DNA from: Azospira sp. I13
GTDB lineage: Bacteria; Pseudomonadota; Gammaproteobacteria; Burkholderiales; Rhodocyclaceae
Assembly: GCF_003112695.1 (NCBI RefSeq)
Contig: NZ_BFBP01000002.1
Span: 436,970 to 500,969 of the forward strand
Direction of reading: 5' to 3'
Length of the DNA: 64,000 nt
Part shown: one piece after another, positions 28,698-37,613 of the stretch
Numbering within the stretch: position 1 is the first letter of the stretch
Layout of the letters: each line of letters opens with the position of its first letter
Program-made: the position numbers and the translations under genes
The notes under the pieces: model-generated
The model's database searches: none
What the model was told of the DNA's origin: nothing
Seen by the model: the letters and a program-made list of their open reading frames with translations, nothing else

Positions 28698-29450
28698 TCA
28701 GGCTCTCAATTTGTAGCCCCGCTTGAGCAGGGCCAGGGTCAGCGCGGTCAGCGCAGCAAAGCAGACGGCTGCCACCAACAGGCTTTTTTCGGGGGCGGCG
28801 TCGGAAACGCCGAAAAAGCCATAGCGGAAACCGTCGATCATATAGAACACGGGATTGAAGTGGGACACCTGCTGCCAGAAGGGCGGCAGGCTGTGAATCG
28901 AGTAGAACACCCCGGACAGCATGGTCAGGGGCATGATGAGGAAGTTCTGAAAAGCGGCCAGTTGGTCAAACTTGTCGGCCCAGATGCCGGCGATCATGCC
29001 CAGAGCCCCCAGCATGGCGCCACCGAGCACGGCAAAGGCCAGAGCCCACAGAGGATGGGCCAGCTGCAGGGGGGCGAAAGCCAACGTCATCAACAGCACT
29101 CCCAACCCCACGGCGACACCCCGTACCAGGGCCGCCAGGACGTAGGCGAGGAAAAACTCGCCATAGGCAATGGGCGGCAGGAGGACGAAGACGATGCTGC
29201 CCGTCACCTTGGACTGGATGAGGGAAGAGGACGAGTTGGCAAAGGCATTCTGCAACACCGACATCATGACCAGGCCAGGCACCAGGAACGACGTATAGGC
29301 GACGCCATGGATGCGGGCATTGTCGTCCAGCACATGGGCAAAGATAAGCAGGTAGAGCAAGGCCGTCAGCACCGGCGCTGCCATGGTCTGGAAGCCTACC
29401 TTCCAGAAACGCAGGACTTCCTTGAGGAACAGGGTTCGGAAACCGAGCAT
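28698..29450 (-). CDS. ABC-2 type transporter permease
   Basis: A 250-residue membrane protein with six hydrophobic helices of the ABC-2 (YadH/NodJ-like) type, showing LVPGLVMMSVLQNAF and the late FLIMPLTMLSGVFY motif. Its start shares one base with the stop of the ATPase gene (TGATG), so the two form one exporter. The substrate is unknown. In many betaproteobacteria this pair lies between mlaB and ibaG, which hints at an envelope role; that is inference. Confidence 0.93.
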   Translation of the reverse strand: MLGFRTLFLKEVLRFWKVGFQTMAAPVLTALLYLLIFAHVLDDNARIHGVAYTSFLVPGLVMMSVLQNAFANSSSSLIQSKVTGSIVFVLLPPIAYGEFFLAYVLAALVRGVAVGLGVLLMTLAFAPLQLAHPLWALAFAVLGGAMLGALGMIAGIWADKFDQLAAFQNFLIMPLTMLSGVFYSIHSLPPFWQQVSHFNPVFYMIDGFRYGFFGVSDAAPEKSLLVAAVCFAALTALTLALLKRGYKLRA

Positions 29451-30364
29451 CACGCGCCGGCCTCCTCGCCCCGCATCAGGCGCACGAAGACTTCTTCCAG
29501 GTCCGGAGCGCCCAGTTGCAGGTCCTCCACCTGGCAACCGGCCAGCCGCAGTTCGGCCAGCAGGGGTTCCAGTTCGGCCACGCCGGCAAGGCGCAGGCGA
29601 TGCAGTTGGCCCTGGCGTTCAAGCAGCCGGGGGGCCATGCACTCGGGCAAGGGGCGGCCGGCCGCCAGACGCAGGGTCAGGGTATGGCCCGAAAAACGCT
29701 GTAGCAGATTGGCCGTGGCGTCGAGGGCCACCAGGCGGCCCTGCTTGAGCATGCCGATACGGCCGCACAGGGTTTCTGCCTCTTCCAGGTAATGGGTGGT
29801 GAGGATGATGGTATGGCCTTCCTGGTTCAGGCGCCGCACGAATTCCCACAAGCCCTGGCGCAATTCCACGTCCACCCCGGCGGTGGGTTCATCCAGGACG
29901 ATCACAGGGGGACGGTGCACCAGGGCCTGAGCCACCAGTACCCGGCGCTTCATGCCGCCGGAGAGGCGGCGCATGTTGGTGTCGGCCTTGCCGGTCAGGT
30001 CCAGGTTGGCGAGGATCTCGTCGATCCAGTCGTCGTTGTTGCGGATGCCGAAGTAGCCGGACTGGATGCGCAGGGTTTCGCGCACCGTGAAGAAGGGGTC
30101 GAAGACCAGTTCCTGGGGCACCACGCCGAGCAGACGGCGGGCAGCCCGATAATCGGTCACCACATCCTGGCCGAGCACTCGCAGGCTGCCACTATCCGGG
30201 CGGACCAGACCGGCCAGACAGGAAATCAGGGTGGTTTTGCCCGCCCCATTGGGACCGAGCAGGCCGAAGAACTCACCCTGGGCAATTTCCAGGGAAACGC
30301 CGCCCAGGGCCTGCAAGGCACCAAAGCGCTTGGTGACACAATCGAAGTGGACGGCAGTGCCCAT
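29450..30364 (-). CDS. ABC transporter ATP-binding protein
   Basis: A 304-residue ATPase of the CcmA/NatA/YadG group. Walker A is LLGPNGAGKTTLIS (near 41-54), the signature is RRLSGGMKRRVLVAQAL, Walker B is VIVLDEPTAGVD, and the switch His is in ILTTHYLEEAE. A C-terminal extension of about 80 residues follows. The ATG lies 19 bases after the mlaB stop; upstream sequence in the same frame is mlaB read out of frame. It pairs with the ABC-2 permease at 28698. Confidence 0.95.
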   Translation of the reverse strand: MGTAVHFDCVTKRFGALQALGGVSLEIAQGEFFGLLGPNGAGKTTLISCLAGLVRPDSGSLRVLGQDVVTDYRAARRLLGVVPQELVFDPFFTVRETLRIQSGYFGIRNNDDWIDEILANLDLTGKADTNMRRLSGGMKRRVLVAQALVHRPPVIVLDEPTAGVDVELRQGLWEFVRRLNQEGHTIILTTHYLEEAETLCGRIGMLKQGRLVALDATANLLQRFSGHTLTLRLAAGRPLPECMAPRLLERQGQLHRLRLAGVAELEPLLAELRLAGCQVEDLQLGAPDLEEVFVRLMRGEEAGA

Positions 30365-30383
30365 GGGAATCCGGGCTGAAGGC

Positions 30384-30671
30384 TTAGGCCAGCGGCAGGA
30401 GATCGGAGATGCCGTAGAGCTCGGCCAGACTGAGCAGACTGGCCGGCGGCGCGACAATGGAAAGACTGCGGCCCTGAGCCTGCAGGCGGCGCATCCAGGC
30501 AAAAAGAACGGTGAGGGCGGAAGAATCCACCGCTGTCACCGCTGCCAGATCCACCTGCAGCGTGCCGCTGCCAGCAGCCAGCTTTTCCTGGCCGGCGATC
30601 AGGAGTTCCTTGGCATTGGCAATGACCATGGGCGCCGTCACCCGCAGGGTGGAACCATCCAGAACAATCAT
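30384..30671 (-). CDS. mlaB: Mla system STAS-domain protein MlaB
   Basis: A 95-residue STAS domain protein that binds MlaF and regulates the MlaFEDB lipid transporter. The STAS core shows LQVDLAAVTAVDSSALTVL with the usual Asp-Ser pair. The start overlaps the mlaC stop by one base (TGATG); a GTG one codon earlier is also possible. It is the last of the mla genes. Confidence 0.9.
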   Translation of the reverse strand: MIVLDGSTLRVTAPMVIANAKELLIAGQEKLAAGSGTLQVDLAAVTAVDSSALTVLFAWMRRLQAQGRSLSIVAPPASLLSLAELYGISDLLPLA

Positions 30672-31297
30672 CACTTCTTGCCGGAGGAAGTTTCCAGCGT
30701 CTTGTTCTTGGCCGCCAGAGTGGAAATCAGGCCATCGATGCCGTTGGCGCGCACTTCCTGGTTGAAGGTTTCACGGTAGTTGGTCACCAGGGAGACACCG
30801 GCCACCACGACGTCGTAAACCTTCCAGCCGTCGTTCTGCTTTTCCAGTGCGTAGTCGAGGCCGATGGGCTTGCCACTGGACTGGCTGATCTGGGTACGCA
30901 CGGTCACGTCGGTGTCACCGGATTGCATCTTGAAGGGCTTGTACTCCACGGTCTGATCCTTGTAGGCGGTCAGGGCGTTGGAGTAGGTGCGCACCAGCAG
31001 GGTACGGAATTCGTGGGTCAGCTTGGTCTTCTGCTCAGGAGAAGCCTTGGACCACTCGCGCCCCAGGGCCAGGGCGGTCATGCGGTTGAAATTGAAGTGG
31101 GGCAACACTTTCGTTTCCACCAGCTCGATGGCCTTTTTGGTGTTGCCGTTTTGCAAATCCTTGTCGGTCCGCACCACCGTCAGCACGTCATCGGTCACTT
31201 TCTTGACCAGGGCGTCGGGACCGAGATCCTGAGCCAGCACCGGAACAGACAGCAGGCCAAGGCCAATGGCAGCACACAGGGCACGAATGAACTTCAT
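30671..31297 (-). CDS. mlaC: Periplasmic phospholipid-binding protein MlaC
   Basis: A 208-residue protein with an N-terminal signal peptide (cleavage near SVPVLAQ, about 22) and an MlaC/Ttg2D domain. MlaC carries phospholipids between MlaA in the outer membrane and MlaD in the inner membrane. Family marks are FNFNRMTALALGREW and LVTNYRETFNQEV. It follows mlaA by 102 bases; that gap holds a perfect 26-base palindrome. Confidence 0.95.
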   Translation of the reverse strand: MKFIRALCAAIGLGLLSVPVLAQDLGPDALVKKVTDDVLTVVRTDKDLQNGNTKKAIELVETKVLPHFNFNRMTALALGREWSKASPEQKTKLTHEFRTLLVRTYSNALTAYKDQTVEYKPFKMQSGDTDVTVRTQISQSSGKPIGLDYALEKQNDGWKVYDVVVAGVSLVTNYRETFNQEVRANGIDGLISTLAAKNKTLETSSGKK

Positions 31298-31354
31298 GGT
31301 CTTTTCTCTTGGGTCGGGGGAGGAGGAATTTTAGCTGATGCGGTGACGCAAAGA

Positions 31355-31380
31355 CATACCCCGCCGGCCGGCGGGGTATG
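31355..31380 (-). other. Perfect 26-bp palindrome between mlaA and mlaC
   Basis: CATACCCCGCCGG followed by its exact reverse complement gives a self-complementary 26-base sequence, 20 bases past the mlaA stop. In RNA it would fold into a very stable hairpin with a tight loop. No T-run follows on the coding strand, so partial termination or mRNA protection that sets mlaA:mlaC ratios is more likely than full termination. Confidence 0.75.
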
Positions 31381-31399
31381 GAGTGGGAACGGCGAGGAA

Positions 31400-32119
31400 T
31401 CAGTCCTCAAGCTTCTCGCGAGGAGGATTGCCGTCGTAAATCAGGTTCTTGCGACGCTGCAGATAGGCATCACGCATGTAGGAGTACTTGTCCAGGGCGG
31501 CATCGTCGATGACCTTCTCCGCCGGCAGCAGGGAAGCACGGGTATCCACCAGACGCAGGGCAGCGGCAGCGTTGCGGGTCGGCACGTGATCCACGTTCCT
31601 GACCGGGTCAGCCGCCACATCCACCACATAGCCCACGGTATCACGCACAGTGCGGGAACCAATGAAGGGCCACACCACATAAGGACCGTCGCCCACGCCC
31701 CAGCGACCGAAGGTCTGGCCGAAGTCTTCGTCATGCTTTTCCAGACCGGCGACGCTGGCTACGTCGAAAATGCCGAGAATACCGACGGTACTGTTCAGGA
31801 AGACACGGCCGGCATCGGAAACGGCGTCGCCCGGCTTGCCCTGGATCAGGTTGTTGAAGGCGATGAAGACATCGGCGATGTTGCCGAAGAAATTACCCAC
31901 GCCAGTCTGCACAGGCTGGGGCAGCACTGCGTCGTAGCCCTGGGCCACGGGCTTGATGACGGCCTTGTCCACGCCTTCGTTGAAGGAGAACATGGCACGG
32001 TTGAAGCCTTCCCAGGGATCCTTGGGATTGTTGGCCGTACTGGCACAGCCGCCCAGGCCGGACAGCAGGGCCGTGGCTAGCGCGAACATACCCAGACGCT
32101 TGGCTACCTGTTTTTGCAC
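31400..32119 (-). CDS. mlaA: Outer-membrane lipoprotein MlaA (VacJ)
   Basis: A 239-residue lipoprotein with lipobox LGGC (Cys near 25), which forms a channel removing phospholipid from the outer leaflet of the outer membrane. Marks are DPWEGFNRAMFSFNE, FLNSTVGILGIFDVA and the FGRWGVGDGPYVVWPF segment. The GTG start has GAGGG 7 bases before it. Its place inside the mlaFED-CB cluster is usual for betaproteobacteria; in E. coli mlaA is elsewhere. Confidence 0.96.
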   Translation of the reverse strand: MQKQVAKRLGMFALATALLSGLGGCASTANNPKDPWEGFNRAMFSFNEGVDKAVIKPVAQGYDAVLPQPVQTGVGNFFGNIADVFIAFNNLIQGKPGDAVSDAGRVFLNSTVGILGIFDVASVAGLEKHDEDFGQTFGRWGVGDGPYVVWPFIGSRTVRDTVGYVVDVAADPVRNVDHVPTRNAAAALRLVDTRASLLPAEKVIDDAALDKYSYMRDAYLQRRKNLIYDGNPPREKLED

Positions 32120-32215
32120 TTTGATCCCTCGAAATATCAGTAATTGTTTTTTGCCGAAACCGCGCGACCAAAGGCCGCCAGCCTCATGCCAACAGCCTAA
32201 AGCATAGCGGAAACG

Positions 32216-32686
32216 CTACTTCTTGTCCTGTCCCTCGGAGGCCTTGCTGAAGAGGAACTGACTGATCAGCTTCTCCAACACCACGGCCGACTGGGTCTTG
32301 GCGATGCTATCGCCGGGGGCCAGCATCTTCTCGTCGCCCCCCACATCCAGGCCGACATATTGCTCGCCGAGCAGGCCGGAGGTCAGGATGGAGGCGAAAG
32401 TATCCTTGGGAAACTTGAAGCGGGTATCCACCTTCATGGTGACAACCGCCTCATAGGTCTGGGGATCGAAATGAATTTCGGCCACCCGACCCACCACGAC
32501 ACCGGCACTCTTCACCGGCCCGCGCACCTTCAGGCCGCCGATGTTATCAAACTTGGCCTGCAAGACGTAGGTTTCGGCAAAGTTGGCCCCCGAAAGGTTC
32601 CCAACTTTTAGTGCCAAAAACAACAGTGAGAGAAAACCGATTGCTACAAAAACTCCGACCCACAGGTCGAGCACCTTGCGATTCAT
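32216..32686 (-). CDS. mlaD: MCE-domain protein MlaD
   Basis: A 156-residue inner-membrane-anchored MCE protein that forms a hexameric lipid channel on MlaE. One membrane helix (about 8-27) is followed by the MCE domain (about 37-115), with VRGPVKSAGVVVGRV and ILTSGLLGEQYVGLD. The ATG overlaps the mlaE stop by one base. A 96-base gap follows before mlaA. Confidence 0.96.
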   Translation of the reverse strand: MNRKVLDLWVGVFVAIGFLSLLFLALKVGNLSGANFAETYVLQAKFDNIGGLKVRGPVKSAGVVVGRVAEIHFDPQTYEAVVTMKVDTRFKFPKDTFASILTSGLLGEQYVGLDVGGDEKMLAPGDSIAKTQSAVVLEKLISQFLFSKASEGQDKK

Positions 32687-33474
32687 CAAGCCCCCCGGAA
32701 CATAAACGAGGTGAGAACAAAGTCCAGCGCCAGAATCACCAGCGCTGACGTAACCACAGTGCGCGTAATGGCGCGGGAAACCCCTTCGGCCGTGGGCACC
32801 GAGTCATAACCCTCAAAAACGGCGATCAGGGAGACAGCGGCCCCGAAGACCACGCTCTTGATGACGCCGTTGAGAATATCTTCACGAAAATCCACCGAAG
32901 CCTGCATCTGGGACCAGAACGCACCATCATCGACGCCGATCAGCACCACACCGATCAGCCAGCCACCGAAGACGCCCATGGCGGAAAACAGGGCAGCCAG
33001 CAGCGGCATGGAGATGACCCCCCCCCAGAATCGGGGAGCCACGACGCGGGCCATGGGATTGACGGCCATCATATCCATGGCCTTGAGCTGCTCGGTGGCC
33101 TTCATCAGACCAATTTCAGCCGTGATGGAGGAGCCGGCCCGGGAGGCGAAGAGCAGGGCAGCCACCACCGGCCCCAGTTCCCGCACCAAGGAAAGAGCCA
33201 CCAGGATGCCCAGCGCCTCGGACGAACCGAAACGCTGCAGCGTCTCATAGCCCTGCAGACCCAGCACCATGCCGACGAACAAGCCGGAAACGGTAATAAT
33301 GAGCAGGGACAGGACACCACTGAAATAAATTTCCCGCATCATCAACTGCGGGCGGGTCAGACACTGACCTGAATAGCAAAGCAGGGCCCAGAAGAAGCGG
33401 CTGGCAAAACCCAGCTGCCAGATGCGATCCACCAGGCCGGCACCGAGCCGACGCAAGAAATCAGCCACGGACAC
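32686..33474 (-). CDS. mlaE: Mla ABC transporter permease MlaE
   Basis: A 262-residue permease with five to six hydrophobic helices of the MlaE/YrbE family. Visible are the conserved [12 protein letters not shown] and the coupling region [19 protein letters not shown]. It overlaps mlaF by 14 bases and mlaD by one, so mlaF-E-D are translationally coupled. It forms the inner-membrane lipid transporter with MlaF, MlaD and MlaB. Confidence 0.97.
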   Translation of the reverse strand: MSVADFLRRLGAGLVDRIWQLGFASRFFWALLCYSGQCLTRPQLMMREIYFSGVLSLLIITVSGLFVGMVLGLQGYETLQRFGSSEALGILVALSLVRELGPVVAALLFASRAGSSITAEIGLMKATEQLKAMDMMAVNPMARVVAPRFWGGVISMPLLAALFSAMGVFGGWLIGVVLIGVDDGAFWSQMQASVDFREDILNGVIKSVVFGAAVSLIAVFEGYDSVPTAEGVSRAITRTVVTSALVILALDFVLTSFMFRGA

Positions 33475-34285
33475 CTCCCGCCAGCAGGGACTCGGCTACC
33501 GGAGGCGCCGGATAATGGAAGGGCACGGGCCCGTCGGCTTCGGCATGGACAAACTGATAGACGAAGGGGTCCCGGGAAGCGCGGATTTCGTCCGGCGTGC
33601 CCTCGGCGACCACCCGGCCGCCGGACATGAAATAGATGTAATCGACGATCAGCAGGGATTCCTGGATGTCGTGGGTCACCATGATGGACGTGGCCCCCAG
33701 GGCATCGTTGAGTTTGCGGATCAACTGGCCGATGACGCCCAAGGAGATGGGATCCAGACCGGTGAAGGGCTCGTCGTACATGATCAGCATGGGGTCCAGG
33801 GCCACGGCCCGGGCCAGGGCCACGCGGCGGGCCATGCCACCGGAAAGCTCACTGGGCATCAGCTTGGCGGCCCCCCGCAGGCCGACGGCTTGCAGCTTGA
33901 GCAGCACCAAGTCGCGGATCAGCTCTTCTGGCAGATCGGTGTGCTCCCGCATCTGGAAGGCCACATTGTCGAACACCGACATATCGGTGAACAGGGCGCC
34001 GAACTGGAACAGCATGCCCATGCGGCGGCGCAGGGCGTAAAGATCCCGGGTGTTCATGCGGTGCACCGCATGACCGGCCACCTTCACCTCGCCCGCCGTC
34101 GGCCGCAACTGGCCGCCGATCAGGCGCAACAGGGTCGTCTTGCCGCAGCCGCTACCGCCCATGATCGCCACCACTTTGCCCTTGTGGAAGCTCATGTCGA
34201 TGCCTTCCAGCACCTTGCGGGGGCCGGAATCCGTATCGTAGGCGAAGTTGAGGCCGCGAATCTCGACCAGGCTTTCAGCCGGCAC
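33461..34285 (-). CDS. mlaF: Mla ABC transporter ATPase MlaF
   Basis: A 274-residue ATPase. Walker A is [17 protein letters not shown], the signature is [14 protein letters not shown], Walker B is [13 protein letters not shown], and the switch His is in VTHDIQES. The GTG start was chosen because AAGGGAG lies 5 bases before it; the open frame to 34471 includes non-conserved residues running into the divergent promoter region. It is the first gene of the mla run. Confidence 0.95.
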   Translation of the reverse strand: MPAESLVEIRGLNFAYDTDSGPRKVLEGIDMSFHKGKVVAIMGGSGCGKTTLLRLIGGQLRPTAGEVKVAGHAVHRMNTRDLYALRRRMGMLFQFGALFTDMSVFDNVAFQMREHTDLPEELIRDLVLLKLQAVGLRGAAKLMPSELSGGMARRVALARAVALDPMLIMYDEPFTGLDPISLGVIGQLIRKLNDALGATSIMVTHDIQESLLIVDYIYFMSGGRVVAEGTPDEIRASRDPFVYQFVHAEADGPVPFHYPAPPVAESLLAGGVRG

Positions 34286-34360
34286 GGGGACTCCCTTGAA
34301 AAATCCGAAGGCCGGGATTTTAACAGAAGGGGAGCCCCAAACCGTGACAAATTCCGTCGT

Positions 34361-34404
34361 TATAATCCCGTGGAAGAGGTAGCTTGCCTCCAGAGGAGGG
34401 CAAG
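34361..34404 (+). promoter_or_regulatory. Candidate -10 box and leader hairpin before the pilus operon
   Basis: A TATAAT hexamer lies at 34361-34366 without a good -35. It is followed by a stem (CTTGCCTCC 34383-34391 with GGAGGGCAAG 34395-34404, one bulged base). Both lie in the 166-base divergent gap between mlaF and the response regulator gene. The hairpin would be in the 5' leader of the pilus-operon mRNA. Confidence 0.35.
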
Positions 34405-34451
34405 AAAACCTGCCCGTTTGCCGCCCCGCCATCCAGGAAAACACTATAACC

Positions 34452-35894
34452 ATGCCGGATCTGGACGACACCGCCGCGCCGGAACGCCCCTTGCTGCTGA
34501 TCGTGGACGACGACCCCCTGATCAGCGACAGCCTTGCCTACTTCCTGGCCGGCACCTTCGAAGTGCTCACCAGCCACTCCCGAGCCCATTGCACCCGGCT
34601 GCTGCGTCAACTGCGCCAGCCACCACGGCTGGCCTTGGTGGACCTGGGCCTGCCACCCCTGCCCCACCAGCCGGACGAAGGCTTTGCCCTGATCGGCGAG
34701 TTGCTCGCCCTGTCGCACGAAATGCGCATTGTCGTGCTCTCGGGCCAGCACGAGGAAGCCCTCGGGCGCCACGCCCGCACCCTGGGCGCCACCGACTTCA
34801 TCGCCAAGCCGGCCGACCCGGCCCAACTACGCAAGACCCTGCTGGACAGCCTCAACTTCCAGGACCCGCCCCAGGCAGCCACGCCCCTGCTGGGACACAG
34901 CGAAGCCATGGTCAAGCTGCGCACGCAGATCGGCCACTACGCCGACTCCCCCTTCCCTGTCCTCATCGAAGGGGAGTCGGGCAGTGGCAAGGAAATCGTC
35001 GCCCACCAGCTGCACCAGGAAACCGGGCGCAAGGACAAGCCCTACCTGGCACTCAACTGCGCCGCCATTTCGCCCACCCTGCTCGAACCCACCCTGTTCG
35101 GCCATGCCAAGGGCGCCTTCACCGGCGCCGCCGGGGCCCGGGCCGGCTATTTCGAGGAAGCCGGGGAAGGCACCCTCTTCCTCGACGAAATCGGTGAACT
35201 CCCCCTGGAACTGCAGCCCAAGCTGCTGCGGGTGCTGGAAAACGGCGAGTTTCAGCGCGTCGGCGAAACCCAGAGCCGCCAGAGCCGGGCACGCATCGTC
35301 GCTGCCACCAACCGGGATCTGAAAAAGGAAGTTCGGGAGGGGCGCTTCCGTGCCGACCTCTACCATCGCCTTTCCGTCTTCAGCCTCAGCGTCCCGCCCC
35401 TGCGGGAAATGGGGGAGGATCGGCTACTACTGCTCGAACACTTCCGCCAGCATTTCGCCCAGCAGGGTCGGCAGGGAGCCTTCGATCTGGACCCGGCCGC
35501 CCGGGCGCAATGGCTTAGCTACGCCTTCCCAGGCAATGTGCGGGAACTGCGCAACATCGTCATCCGCCTCACCGCCAAGCACGCCGGCCAGACGGTCACC
35601 CCGCAACAGCTGGCCGCCGAGCTGGACCTGCCAGCCCTGGCCGAACCCAACCAGTCGGGCGACGACCGGGATGCGCTGATGCAGAGCGCCCTGGCCCGAC
35701 TGCGGCAAGATGGCCCTGGCTTCGAACTGGACCGTTTCCTCGCCCAATGGGAGCGGGCCTACGTTGACGCCGCCCTGCACCTGACCCAGGGCAACCTGAG
35801 CCAGGCCGCCCGCCTGCTGGGCATCAACCGCACCACCTTGCACGCCCGCCGGGAAAAGAGCGGACGGGGAGGAGAGGACAGCGATGTATCTTGA
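34452..35894 (+). CDS. Sigma-54-dependent response regulator
   Basis: A 480-residue NtrC-type activator. The receiver domain (about 13-135) has the acidic LLIVDDDP and the phospho-acceptor in LALVDLGLP. The AAA+ domain (about 145-385) has Walker A EGESGSGKEIVAHQL, the sigma-54-contact loop GAFTGA, Walker B GTLFLDEIGELPLE and RADLYHRL. The C-terminal Fis-type helix-turn-helix (NLSQAARLLGINRTTLHARR) binds DNA. It overlaps the MshM-like gene by 11 bases and so is the first gene of the pilus operon. Likely partner: the histidine kinase at 51144. Likely target: the sigma-54-type site at 52992. Both links are inferred. Confidence 0.95.
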   Translation: MPDLDDTAAPERPLLLIVDDDPLISDSLAYFLAGTFEVLTSHSRAHCTRLLRQLRQPPRLALVDLGLPPLPHQPDEGFALIGELLALSHEMRIVVLSGQHEEALGRHARTLGATDFIAKPADPAQLRKTLLDSLNFQDPPQAATPLLGHSEAMVKLRTQIGHYADSPFPVLIEGESGSGKEIVAHQLHQETGRKDKPYLALNCAAISPTLLEPTLFGHAKGAFTGAAGARAGYFEEAGEGTLFLDEIGELPLELQPKLLRVLENGEFQRVGETQSRQSRARIVAATNRDLKKEVREGRFRADLYHRLSVFSLSVPPLREMGEDRLLLLEHFRQHFAQQGRQGAFDLDPAARAQWLSYAFPGNVRELRNIVIRLTAKHAGQTVTPQQLAAELDLPALAEPNQSGDDRDALMQSALARLRQDGPGFELDRFLAQWERAYVDAALHLTQGNLSQAARLLGINRTTLHARREKSGRGGEDSDVS

Positions 35895-37449
35895 ACACTA
35901 CGGCCTGCGGGAGCCCCCCTTCCGCATCACCCCCCATACCGACTTCTTCTTCGCCGGCGGCAACCGGGGCGCCACCCTGGAGGCCCTGATTTACGCCATC
36001 ACCCACGATGAAGGCATCGTCAAGGTCAGCGGCGAAGTAGGCAGTGGCAAGACCATGCTCTGCCGCATGCTGCTGGAAAAGCTGCCTGCCGAGGTTGAAA
36101 CCGTTTACCTGGCCAACCCCTCCTATACCCGGGACGAAATACTCCACGCCCTGGCCGCCGAACTGCAGATGGATCTGCCGGAAAGCCGCCCCTCCCAGCT
36201 CTTGCGGGCCCTGCAGGAACGGCTGCTGCAAAGCTACGCCGCCGATCGCCGGGTCGTCGTGCTGATCGACGAGGCCCACGCCATGCCCGGGGAGACCCTG
36301 GAGGAAATCCGGCTGCTCTCCAACCTGGAATCCTCCCGCCACAAGCTGCTGCAGATCGTTCTTTTCGGCCAGCCGGAACTCGACGGCCGCCTCGCCCAGC
36401 CTGACCTGCGCCAGCTCAAGGAACGCATCACCCACAATTTCGCCCTGGAGCCCCTGCGCCGTACCGACGTGGGCCCCTATCTCATGTTCCGCCTGCGGGC
36501 TGCCGGTTACCATGGCCCCGACCTGTTCAGCGCCAAGGCCCTGCAGACCATCGCCGACGCTTCGGAAGGACTCACCCGGCGCATCAACATCCTGGCCGAC
36601 AAGTCCCTGCTCGCTGCCTTCGCCGACAACACCCATCTGGTGGACACCCCCCAAGCCCAGGCCGCCGTGCGGGACGCCCAGTTCAGCGCCATCGCCCAGC
36701 CCTCCCGCCCAGCCCCAGGCCAATGGCGCACGGCCACCCTAGGCCTGGCCCTGACGGTACTGGTGGCCAGCGGCGCCTACTGGGCCGGACGCCAGAGCAA
36801 TGCGGCAAGCCCCGCCCCGGCAGGGCCGGAAGCATCGGGACAGCTAGCCCCCTCCCCCAGGACGACACCGCCCCCCGCGGCCGCCGCCACTCCGCCAGCC
36901 TCCCGATCGGCTCCTCCGTCAGCCACTGTCCCCACATCAGCAGCGGCGCCTACGACCGAAGCCACACCGGCTGCGGCCACCGCTTCGCTCTCCACCGCCG
37001 CCCCAACCAGCAAAGCGCCGGCCAGCCCGGAAAGCAGCCCGGCCACCGGTGAAGAAGCAGTTCCCCTTGCAGCCACCGCCCCCCCTGCTGCCGCAGCCCA
37101 GTCGCCCGCAGCGCGACCAGAAGGCAACGCTGGGCCCCTTACCCGTGCCCGGCTGGCCGCGACCCAGGAATGGCTGGCCCACGCTGACAATCGTCACTTC
37201 GTGGTGCAGCTTCTAGCCGTCAATGGCAAAGCCAACCGGGAAGTGGAGAACTTTCTTACCCTGGCCAGCCGCGACCTGCCGGCCGAAAAGCTCGGCGCCT
37301 ACCATAGCCGCCAGGGGGAACGGGAGCGTTGGGGCGTCATCTACGGCGATTACCCGGACCGGGCCAGCGCCCTTGCCGCCATCCAGGATTTTCCGGCCCA
37401 CATCCGCAACGCCCGCCCCTACCCCCGACCGGTGCAGCAACTGCGCTAG
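35884..37449 (+). CDS. mshM: MshM-like AAA ATPase with C-terminal SPOR-like domain
   Basis: A 521-residue protein of the ExeA/MshM/GspA group. The N-terminal AAA domain (about 1-265) starts MYLEHYGLREPPFRITP, with Walker A VSGEVGSGKTMLCRMLL and Walker B VVVLIDEAHAM. A membrane helix (about 282-300), a long Ala/Pro/Ser/Thr-rich periplasmic linker (about 305-420) and a C-terminal SPOR-like segment (FVVQLLAVNG to WGVIYGDYP, about 435-505) follow. Such proteins are thought to help the secretin cross the peptidoglycan, and SPOR domains bind denuded glycan. The pilus context is clear from mshL-N-E-G directly downstream. Confidence 0.88.
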   Translation: MYLEHYGLREPPFRITPHTDFFFAGGNRGATLEALIYAITHDEGIVKVSGEVGSGKTMLCRMLLEKLPAEVETVYLANPSYTRDEILHALAAELQMDLPESRPSQLLRALQERLLQSYAADRRVVVLIDEAHAMPGETLEEIRLLSNLESSRHKLLQIVLFGQPELDGRLAQPDLRQLKERITHNFALEPLRRTDVGPYLMFRLRAAGYHGPDLFSAKALQTIADASEGLTRRINILADKSLLAAFADNTHLVDTPQAQAAVRDAQFSAIAQPSRPAPGQWRTATLGLALTVLVASGAYWAGRQSNAASPAPAGPEASGQLAPSPRTTPPPAAAATPPASRSAPPSATVPTSAAAPTTEATPAAATASLSTAAPTSKAPASPESSPATGEEAVPLAATAPPAAAAQSPAARPEGNAGPLTRARLAATQEWLAHADNRHFVVQLLAVNGKANREVENFLTLASRDLPAEKLGAYHSRQGERERWGVIYGDYPDRASALAAIQDFPAHIRNARPYPRPVQQLR

Positions 37450-37477
37450 GGGAACGTTAGGCAAACACCGGACAAAG

Positions 37478-37532
37478 TGTGACGAAAGCCCGATTTACAG
37501 CGCCCAATCTATGCTAGAGTGAAATCGTCACA
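37478..37532. repeat. Distant 8-bp inverted repeat upstream of mshL
   Basis: TGTGACGA (37478-37485) and TCGTCACA (37525-37532) are exact reverse complements separated by 39 bases in the 164-base gap before mshL. They may be arms of a regulator-binding site or of an mRNA stem. The gap has no recognised gene or clear promoter. Confidence 0.4.
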
Positions 37533-37613
37533 AAATGCATAAAACTGATAATAAACATTGCGTTGGGTGATGATCCGGCCCCACAACAAGCAATTCTGAA
37601 AAGAGGCCCGTCC

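Noticed and set aside
37478-37532. CRP-type site upstream of mshL
   Set aside because: The TGTGA and TCACA half-sites are about 45 bases apart, not 6, so they cannot form one CRP site.
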